Below are positions 56,097 to 64,000 of a stretch of 64,000 nucleotides of DNA, one piece after another; positions within the stretch are counted from its first letter, which is position 1; every line of letters starts with the position of its first letter. Below the pieces are notes generated by a model that had not been told where the DNA came from, searched no databases, and saw only the letters and a program-made list of their open reading frames with translations. The stretch covers positions 6,986,463 through 7,050,462 of the forward strand of contig CM029672.1 in assembly GCA_017311315.1 (NCBI GenBank). The letters are read 5' to 3'. Both the position numbers and the translations under genes were made by a program. This stretch comes from Dendrocalamus latiflorus (lineage: Eukaryota > Streptophyta > Magnoliopsida > Poales > Poaceae).

Positions 56097-57387
56097 CGTT
56101 ATCAACATGCTCTGCCATTTACAAAGACAATAGAGACGAAGGAACAAGAAGGTAATGGCACTTTGTGCAAGCCATAAACAACTGTTTTTGGAGATCTTGG
56201 CATTAGTTGATTCCCTGCACGAATCATTTCACGCCCTCCTTGCTCCTCTCCATGCGGAGTTTTCACCACCACCACCACCGGCTTCACACGCGGCAGCGGG
56301 GATCTGCGGCTGCACGGCGCGGCCGGCGAAGCCTGGCGAGGAGGCGGCTCCCGAGGCGGTGCGGCACAGCCGGACGCGAGCGGTGAAGGCGCCCGGCGGT
56401 GGAGATGCCGGCGGCGGCGGCTGGCGGCCAATGGTGGCGGCGCCCCATGGGCTGGCGGCGGTGGGAGCCAAAAAGGCATGTGGCGGCGGCTGGCTATGGG
56501 GTTAGGGTTGAAACCCTAACCCTAACACCCCACCTCTTTTTATATGGCTGCCCCAAATGGGCTTTTAGCCCAATAACCTCCCACCATCCCGTATGGGCCA
56601 AAAGGCCGACTGGGCTTCAGCCCAGGTTGCCCGAAATTTGCCCGAAACTGGGCAGAATTTTATGTTTAAATAAATTTCTATTGTCAATATTTGCAATATA
56701 GACCCCTGTATAACCATGTATTGTACATATGTGTTTCCATGCAATGTATTATACATCAATTATTGCAATCAATCTTATGCAATTTAAATATTCCGTTTTC
56801 TAGCTTACCATACAAGCACTTAATATTTTTTTATGCAAATGCTTTAGGTTGATTTTTTTCTCATTTTGGAATAACACAAAGTTTCTTAACTTTGATATTG
56901 GCCATACACAAGGTAGTACCATAGTACTACTGCGGGATTTATTCCTCAACGTGCGTACCCAATATCAAGTTTTGAAACAATTTGGTCTACACTTTTGGGT
57001 GACTACCTTTATTTATTTTCCAATTGGCCATACACAAGGTAGTACCATGGTACTACTGTAGGATTTCATCCTCAACGTGCGTACCCAATTTAATTATAAA
57101 TTATACAAGGTCTACACCTAAGTGATTACCATGGTTCTTTTTCACATTGGCCATACACAAGGTAGTATCAAAGTACTATTGTGGGATTATCATCCTCAAA
57201 GTGCGTACCCAATGTTAAAAAATGAATTAACTAAAGTTAACACCATTGGTGATTAACTATGTTGTTCCACAATAGGAGAATGTCCCTTTATGTATTTCAA
57301 GTTTACCTTGATTACTTGCATTTCACATTGCTTATTTAACATTGCCAAAGATTTTAACAAATCTGTGGTCCTACATATGTAGGCACA
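56097..57387 (+). other. Leader of copia element 2
   Basis: The 1.29-kb leader has a GC-rich segment (56240-56480), an inverted telomere-like motif (56500-56521), GGGCC-rich words (56545-56650), an AT-rich part and the ~124-bp repeat array. A 116-codon open frame at 56155-56505 is Ala/Gly/Pro-rich and probably fortuitous. A role in RNA packaging or translation is possible but unproven. Confidence 0.7.
56897..57265 (+). repeat. Three-copy ~124-bp tandem repeat in the copia leader
   Basis: The block beginning TTGGCCATACACAAGGTAGT starts at 56899, 57024 and 57147 (spacings 125 and 123) and ends each time with GTGCGTACCCAAT. Unit 2 holds GTAGTACCATGGTACTAC, an 18-base perfect palindrome. Unit 1 has it with one altered pair and unit 3 is more degraded. 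Confidence 0.9.
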
Positions 57388-58491
57388 ATGGCTGCTAAAG
57401 AGTTTGAGGCTCTCGCTCTTGACGGCCACAACTTCCCCACATGGGCGATGGATCTCAAAGTGAGTCTATCGTTGCGCGGAATGTACCAGGCAATTGCAGC
57501 TCCCCAAGAGGGTGAAGCTCTTTTGGCTGAGACTCTCAAGTACAATGCCTTATTTATCATAAGGAACCACATCCATCCTGATCTCAAGGCTGAGTATCTG
57601 ATGGAAGAAGACCCACGCGCTCTGTGGCTTGCTCTTCAAATACGGTATGAACAGCAGAAAGCAGTCATCCTACCGGAGGCTGTCAATGAGTGGAACCACC
57701 TCCGCATACAAGACTTTAAATCTGTGGGAGAGTTCAACCATGCTGTTCATAAAATCAGTTCTAAACTAAAGTTTTGCGAGAAAGAACCATCTGATGCGGA
57801 GAAAATTGAGAAGACATTGTCTACCATGCTTCCCGCACAAATGATCCTTCAGCAACAATACCGTGAAAGAGGTTTCACCGTTTATTCTGAGTTGATTAAA
57901 ACATTACTTCAGGCAGAAAGACATAGTGAGCTCCTACTTTGGAACTCTAATTTGCGCCCTTTGGGCAGTAAGCCTTTGCCAGAAGTACATGCTAACACTC
58001 AGAACAAACCTCAAAGGAATACTACCAACTCTAGCAATCCTGGAAACTTCAAAGGGAAGAACAAGCGCAAGAGACAGCGTAAGTCTCATGGTGCTAACAA
58101 GGGAAAGGATGTTTCTAAGTCGACAAAGAACAAGTCTAACACTTGTGTCAAGTGTGGCTGTTACAACCACCCGACTGAGAAATGTCGCACTCCCAAGCAC
58201 TTGGTGGCCTTGTACTTGCATTCCGTGGGACGAGCACGCTCCAATCAAGGACGTTCCAATCAAGGTGGACAATTTGAAGCACACTTCAACTCCCAACCTG
58301 CTGTCAACATGGAAGAATTCCTCCAACCTGACATTACTAAGAAAGATGCCCCTGGGTGCTCCTACTCTGCTCCTACAGCTGTGGGACCAAGCAACACCAA
58401 GGCATTACCTCCACTTGATGGGAACGTTGACGATACGGAGAACATGATCGTGGAGTTCACTTCTAACGATCCGTTTGGAGACTTTAACTAG
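57388..58491 (+). CDS. gag of copia element 2 (367 aa)
   Basis: The intact frame starts MAAKEFEALALDGHNFPTWA, the usual start of copia gag proteins. It has the UBN2-type capsid region (ALWLALQIRYEQQKAVILPE, about residues 72-92; FNHAVHKISSKLKF). A Lys/Arg-rich stretch (GKNKRKRQRKSHG, ~224-236) and one CX2CX4HX4C zinc knuckle (CVKCGCYNHPTEKC, ~254-267) follow. It ends with an acidic tail (DPFGDFN). The protein would form the virus-like particle and bind element RNA. It has its own stop and is not fused to pol. Confidence 0.9.
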   Translation: MAAKEFEALALDGHNFPTWAMDLKVSLSLRGMYQAIAAPQEGEALLAETLKYNALFIIRNHIHPDLKAEYLMEEDPRALWLALQIRYEQQKAVILPEAVNEWNHLRIQDFKSVGEFNHAVHKISSKLKFCEKEPSDAEKIEKTLSTMLPAQMILQQQYRERGFTVYSELIKTLLQAERHSELLLWNSNLRPLGSKPLPEVHANTQNKPQRNTTNSSNPGNFKGKNKRKRQRKSHGANKGKDVSKSTKNKSNTCVKCGCYNHPTEKCRTPKHLVALYLHSVGRARSNQGRSNQGGQFEAHFNSQPAVNMEEFLQPDITKKDAPGCSYSAPTAVGPSNTKALPPLDGNVDDTENMIVEFTSNDPFGDFN

Positions 58492-58699
58492 ACTCCTACA
58501 CTTTGAGATACCTTATTTAATTATGCCTTAAATGTGGATGTCGTTTAATTGTGAATGTTGCCATAGGCTAGTTGTTGTCCGTACTTCATTTAAGCACAAT
58601 GGGTATTGTAATTTGTATTAAGCACAATTGATACCTATATATATATTGTATGTATTCTATATATATTTGTTGAGAATTACATATTCAAATTCTCCATTT

Positions 58700-61600
58700 T
58701 GTATAGATTGTACGGGAGTCGATCTGATGGCTGAGGAAATGTGCCTAGTGGATAGCGGTACTACTAACTCTATACTCAGGGAGATAAAATATTTCCAAAC
58801 TCTCACAAAGAACAAAGGAAATGTTTTAACAATCGCTGGACGCGACGCTGTAATAGTCGGAACCGGTCGGGCCACTATTATGCTCCCTATGGGTACATCG
58901 ATAACAATTGAGGATGCACTCTTGTATCCCGATTCAACTCGTACCTTATTGAGTTATAGAGATATCCGTAAGAATGGATTTCATGTTGAAACTCATGAGG
59001 AAAACAATGAGGAGTTTCTTCTCATAACAAAAGATCACGGATATGGCAAAGAGACACTTGAAAAGTTTCCCTCACTCCCGTCAGGATTGTACTACACATA
59101 CATCAACCCCGTACCACATGTTGCTTACAAAGTAATTTTTCAGAATGTTAACGCATTCCAAACTTGACATGATCGTCTTGGCCATCCTGGAATATGGATG
59201 ATGAGGAAAATTATAAGCAATTATGTTGGTCACACTTTAAGTGATGCAAAATTTCCCCAATCATCAGATTTTATGTGCACCGCATGTGCCACTGGGACAT
59301 TAATTTTGAGGCCCTCTTACCTCAAAATTCATGCCGAACCTCTAAAGTTCCTTGAACGCATTCAAGGTGACATATGTGGTCCCATTCAACCATTATCTGG
59401 CCCGTTCAGGTATTTCATGGTTGTAATAGACGCATCTACACGATGGTCTCATGTGTGCCTTCTTTCCACACGGAACCATGCATTTGCTAAAATTGTTGCA
59501 CAAGTTATCAAACTTAAAGCACAATATCCTGAACATCAAATCCGATCAATCCGAATGGATAATGCTGCTGAATTTTCCTCACGTGCCTTCAATGATTATT
59601 GCATGGCTTTATGAATTCAAGTTCAGCATTCGGTCCCATATGTTCATACTCAAAATGGGTTGGCAGAATCTCTCATCAAGAGAGTGAAACTTATTGCAAG
59701 ACCTTTACTACAGAATTGCAATCTACCAACATCATGTTGGGGTCACGCAGTCTTACACGCTGCTGACTTGATTCAATTGCGTCCAACTGCATACCATGCA
59801 ACCTCCCCGTTGCAACTAGTACGTGGAAATACACCAAATATTTCCCATCTGCGGAAGTTCAGTTGCGCTACATACGTACCGATCTCCCCACCGCAGCGTA
59901 CATCTATGGGCCCACACAGGAAATTGGGGATCTACGTGGGATATCAATCTTCGTCGATCATTAAATACTTGGAACCCCTTACAGGGGATCTATTCACTGC
60001 CCGGTACGCTGATTGTATCTTCAATGAAGATCATTTCCCGGCATTAGGGGGAGGAATTGAAAACCACAAAAAATGCCAGGAAATCAATTGTGATGCCATA
60101 GACATCTCCAACTCTGATCCACGTACTTCTGAAACTGAACTCCAAGTTCAGAAGATCATTAATTTGCAACACATTGCAAATAACATGCCAGATGCATTTA
60201 CTGATTATAAGGGTGTTACAAAATCCTATAATCCTGCGAGAAATGTGCCGGAAAGAGTAGAGGTACCAAATAAAACTACTCAACTCCCAAGTAAGAGGGG
60301 GAGAAGTACGGCTATTTCCACAGATGCAGCTTATAGCAAGCAAAGGAAAGGGAAGAACAAATCTTCTAACCCAATAAATGCAACTCAACCTTACGTTGAG
60401 AAACACCCTGTGGAGGTTCAACCTTCACATCCCACATCAACAGTGCACTTAATTACTGATGTTGGGACATCGGAACGCTCTGATGCAGTCATTTTGGGAA
60501 ATAATGATACATCACAAGGGGTGCTTGAAATTTCCATCAACTATATTGAAACTGGAGAATCATATGACAGAAAGTCTACAATTGTCGACATCTATTTCTC
60601 TGAAGCAATTGCAGAAATCATCCGAAATGATCCAGATCCTAAGACCATGGCAGAGTGCAGAAAGCGCTCGGACTGGAATCAATGGAAAGGTGCAATTCAA
60701 GCAGAGATAACCTCGCTAGCTAAAAGAGAGGTATTCACTCATGCAATACCTACACCTCGAGGAATCTTCCCTGTGGGATTCAAATGGGTTTTCGTCCGGA
60801 AACGGAATGAGAACAATAAGGTGGTGAGACATAAGCGAGGCTTGTAGCACAAGGGTTCACGCAGAGACCCGGCATTGATTTCAATGAAACATATTCTCCA
60901 GTTATGAGTGGAATAACATTCCGATATCTTATATCTCTGGCTGTTCAAAATCGTCTATCTATGCAGTTGATGGACGTAGTGACTGCATATCTATATGGGT
61001 CACTTGATTCGGACATATATATGAAGGTCCCTGATGGAATCTCTATACCGGATCCAAACGCAAATCGCAACATGTATTGTGTAAAACTTCAAAAGTCACT
61101 CTATGGCTTAAAGCAGTCGGGAAGAATGTGGTATAACCGACTTAGTGAGTTCCTTTTGCAGAAGGGGTACACTAACAATGATGATTGTCCATGTGTTTTC
61201 ATCAAAAAGTCCCAAACGGGATTTTGCATCATATCAGTATATGTTGATGATTTAAATATCATCGGCAACCCACAAGATATTGATGAAGCACACAATCATC
61301 TAAAGACGGAGTTTGAAATGAAGGATTTGGGTCAAACCAAATTTTGCTTAGGTTTACAACTTGAGCATCTTCCCACTGGAATTTTAGTGCATCAATCAGC
61401 CTATATCCAGAAAATATTGGAGAAATTCAATATGGACAAATCACATCCATCCAAAACTCCTATGGTTGTTCGATCTCTAGAAATGGAGACTGATCAATTC
61501 AGACCACAGGATGATGGAGAAGAGATTCTGCGATCTCATTATCCTTATCTCAGTGTCATTGGAGCGCTTATGTATCTTGCAAATTGCACCAAGCCTGATA

Positions 61601-62259
61601 TTGCATTTGCAGTGAACTTGCTAGCTCGACATAGCGCTGCTCCTACCAAACGTCATTGGACGGGAGTAAAATATATCCTCAGATATGTTAATGGTACAAG
61701 AGACCTTGGATTATTTTTCAAAAGGAACCCAGATCTTAATATGATTGGATACACTGATGCCGGCTATTTATCTGATCCCCATAATGGCCGATCCCAGACA
61801 GGTTTTGTGTTCTTACATGGAGGAACAACCATTTCATGGAAGTTTTCAAAACAGACTCTGGTGGCTACCTCAACAAATCACTCTGAAATAATTGCACTAT
61901 ATGAAGCCTCACGTGAATGTGTTTGGCTCCGCAGAGTGATTAACCACATACAACAATCATGTGGCATTGGTGCCATCGATTCACCAACTATTATCTATGA
62001 AGATAATTCTGCTTGTGTTACACAGATGGAGACATGCTACATCAAGAGCAACATAACCAAGCATATTTCTCCTAAGTTGTTTTATCCCCATGAGTTAAAA
62101 CAAATGGGTGAAATAAACATCTTGCAAACCAAATCATGTGATAACCTCGCTGATTTGTTTACTAAGTCCTTACCAACTTTCTCGTTCCAGAAATGTGTTC
62201 AAGGAATTGGTATGCGACGACTTCGAGATTTGCAAGATTTAGGGGGAGAAATCTCCTAA
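58700..62259 (+). pseudogene. pol of copia element 2, three lesions
   Basis: Protease starts with LVDSGTTNS near 58750. The GAG-pre-integrase part (HDRLGHPG) follows at 59170, then integrase (RIQGDICGPIQPL, VIDASTRWSH, RMDNAAEFSS), reverse transcriptase (from about 60640, VYVDDLNIIGN at about 61240) and RNase H (YTDAGYLSDPHNGRS at about 61750; EDNSACVTQMETCYIKSNIT near 62000). Lesions are TGA at 59165-59167, where the family has a tryptophan codon, TGA at 59612-59614, and a one-base deletion near 60832 giving TAG at 60845-60847. The last 451 codons (60904-62259) are open. The copy is not autonomous. Confidence 0.92.
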
Positions 62260-62645
62260 ATGTTACTCCGTCCAAAGCATCATGTTGCACTCTTTTCTTT
62301 GTATGAGTTTTACTCACAAGGTTTCTCATATAAAGTTTTTAATGAGACAATATTAACATAAGCATATGTCGTATTTCCTATTTTTCCCACCGAGGTTTTT
62401 TAGGAGATATCAATGACATATATTGTCCTCTAAACTATCTATGAGTTTTCTCCTGCAAAGGTTTTTCTCATATGAGTTTACAATGAGACAATACTCATTA
62501 TATGTTGTATCACTTTCTGCTTATTTTCCCATTGGGTTTAAAGGAGTTTTTAACAACGTATCTATCAAATATTTCTCCTCGTTTTTATCCTACAGGACTT
62601 TTTGGAAGATAAATACTATTTATTGATCTCAAAGATGGATTCGAT

Positions 62646-62655
62646 CAAGGGGGAG
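62646..62655 (+). other. Polypurine tract of copia element 2
   Basis: AAGGGGGAG directly precedes the 3' LTR. The same sequence borders the 3' LTR of element 1. Confidence 0.9.
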
Positions 62656-62848
62656 TGTTACAACTTGTGACGTTGTACGGATGATCTCATCTGCAGATAC
62701 TCTCTCTCTCTCATCTGAACCGATGGCTCCATGGAGCAGTTGCCCATGGCGTCCGTACGGCATGTATAAATACATATCAATGATCAATGAAAGTATAACT
62801 CGTTCATTTTGCCATTCACTGTGTTCCAGTTTCAAGTTAGATTTTATA
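62656..62848 (+). repeat. 3' LTR of copia element 2
   Basis: It has the same length as the 5' LTR and five substitutions (four transitions, one transversion). It ends TTTTATA instead of TTTTACA, so the terminal CA is mutated to TA. Confidence 0.95.
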
Positions 62849-62939
62849 GAAACAAAGCTGTAACTTTGAGACACTTGGCTGGATAGACACATCATAATAA
62901 TGCTGCGATTGCTGCATCGAGGATCGTCGCCGGTCCGTT

Positions 62940-63916
62940 CACTGGCGGATCTGCTATGGAGCATGGGTGTTCAGCCGAACACCCAAAATTTTTTATAAAA
63001 TACCAGGTATATAATAGGTATATTATATATATATACACTATTAGTTATATTAAAACTATATTTTATGCCTGTAAATAAATTCAACCCGCACTCCCCGTAT
63101 CTCGCGCACAGCCTATGTAATACATTAGACCCATTTTTCTTTCCACCTCAGCCCTCCTCACGCCCAAAGAGATAAAGATATAAATAAAATTCTAACATTT
63201 GTTCTATTTCTTATCTTGTGGCTGTCTGTGTGGGAGGCAGCTTTGGTTTTCGAGTGGTGAGCGGGCGGAGGTGCAGGCTAGAGGCGAGTGACAACGGCAG
63301 ACGCGGATGTGGTGCCATGATGTGACAATAATCATGCGTGAAGCAGCGCGTGGTATAAGGTGAACGTGTGGCAGCGCGGGCGAGCAGAGATGTGTCGCGG
63401 GCAAGCGGTCAGTGGCACAACGAACACGGATGTAAGGGGCAGACGACAGGAAGGGAGCAGCGCGGTAGCTGGGAGGGAGCGTGGTATTGGGAAATAAGTA
63501 GCACCTCCAACTTATTGTCATCGTCCTCTCTTCAGATCTAGATGTGCTCCACCTAACTCCACTTATTTACTTTCTTGGTCTGTTTTGCTTCATGGAAGCA
63601 ACATACAATTTCCTTTTAGATGAATAGTTCTTGATGATGGGAAAATAGCAAAAAAGGTAAGATCAACAAGATATACAACTCTCATTTATCTCTATAATTT
63701 GTTATTTAATTCATATAATTATGCTCACCTTATGTCGCCTATTTTATCATAAGAAATCATTAATTTCTGTAATATATGTATTTTTATTATATCTACATAC
63801 ATGTATCGTTGTATCGGTGTTTTGGGGAAGGACGGTGTGCTACGGTATCGATATATTCGAGCAACTTAAACTCTGAAATTTGAACACCCATCTTAAAAAT
63901 CCTGGATCCGCCACTG
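62940..63916. mobile_element. Non-autonomous hAT element (977 bp) with 8-bp TSD
   Basis: The left terminus is CACTGGCGGATC, followed by ATGGGTGTTCAGCC. The right terminus is CCTGGATCCGCCACTG, preceded by TTTGAACACCCATC. Flanks GGTCCGTT (62932-62939) and GATCCGTT (63917-63924) match at 7 of 8 bases. The terminus is the CAGTGGCGGATCC type of plant hAT elements. The interior has GC-rich sequence on the minus strand without transposase motifs. Confidence 0.85.
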
Positions 63917-63924
63917 GATCCGTT

Positions 63925-64000
63925 TGATCAGATCGTTGGTGCACCATGTCCAAAAGAAGATGATGAAACTTCCGCGAAGGCATGCCCACGCTGACAGCGC
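63925..64000. other. Window edge, no feature seen
   Basis: The sequence continues the DNA in which the hAT element and copia element 2 were inserted. It is too short to assign. Confidence 0.4.

Larger units (their letters stand above)
55904..62848 (+). mobile_element. Ty1/copia element 2 (6.9 kb), recently inserted but disabled
   Basis: LTRs of 193 bp differ at five positions. The target-site duplication GAAAC (55899-55903, 62849-62853) is perfect. Order: LTR, leader with repeats, gag, spacer, protease, integrase, reverse transcriptase, RNase H, PPT, LTR. gag is open, but pol has two stop codons and a one-base deletion. Its proteins closely resemble those of element 1, though the LTRs differ, so both belong to one lineage. 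It is divergent from PsbQ. Confidence 0.97.

Noticed and set aside
1..64000. CRISPR arrays, bacterial operons, riboswitches, rRNA genes
   Set aside because: None seen. The regular 30-bp palindromes at 26.6 and 30.3 kb are contiguous transposon-end repeats, not repeat-spacer arrays with unique spacers of similar size and cas genes.

Overview
The window is nuclear DNA from a flowering plant, almost certainly a grass (Poaceae). Genes have introns with GT-AG borders. The host proteins are grass-type: a CIGR1-like GRAS regulator, two-exon histone H2A genes and the photosystem II subunit PsbQ. Coding GC is high, and the intergenic space is full of grass-style transposons (short-LTR Ty1/copia, long-LTR Ty3/gypsy, Tourist and Stowaway MITEs, Mutator-like and hAT elements). 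No bacterial, organellar or CRISPR feature was seen.

Five host genes are supported: a CIGR1-type GRAS gene (11.1-15.4 kb, minus), two tandem histone H2A genes (37.2-37.8 and 40.4-41.2 kb, both minus), a mitochondrial-type ribosomal protein bL28 gene (50.1-52.5 kb, plus) and PsbQ (54.1-55.6 kb, minus). I recall the same set lying close together on rice chromosome 7, so this looks like a conserved gene island expanded by transposons. That is memory, not a search result.

Layout. 0-3 kb: a 15-bp-unit minisatellite, then unassigned DNA. 3.1-8.2 kb: a truncated Ty3/gypsy element with a ~3.5-kb LTR and an extra pre-gag ORF. 8.2-9.6 kb: the end of a hAT element. 11-15.4 kb: CIGR1. 15.9-25.5 kb: MITEs, a long foldback element, a collapsed copia remnant and a deleted hAT transposase. 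25.5-30.6 kb: a non-LTR/RNase H relic split by a complete Mutator-like element carrying a plant-mobile-domain (PMD) gene. 31-36 kb: a SINE, a gene fragment cut by an LTR, and GC-rich low-complexity DNA. 37-41.5 kb: the H2A pair. 41.5-46.2 kb: a minus-strand copia element. 46.4-49.2 kb: MITEs. 50-55.6 kb: bL28m and PsbQ. 55.9-62.8 kb: a plus-strand copia element. 62.9-63.9 kb: a non-autonomous hAT.

The most notable structures are: (1) the 4-kb PMD Mutator-like element, whose two ends carry arrays of 23-bp palindromes on an exact 30-bp pitch and whose removal reopens the host reading frame; (2) two related copia elements inserted 257 and 326 bp upstream of the H2A and PsbQ start codons, with intact target-site duplications; (3) a 3 x ~124-bp repeat with a perfect 18-bp palindrome in a copia leader; (4) a 273-bp Mutator-type foldback with near-perfect 118-bp arms. 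Base positions were counted by hand and may be off by one or two.
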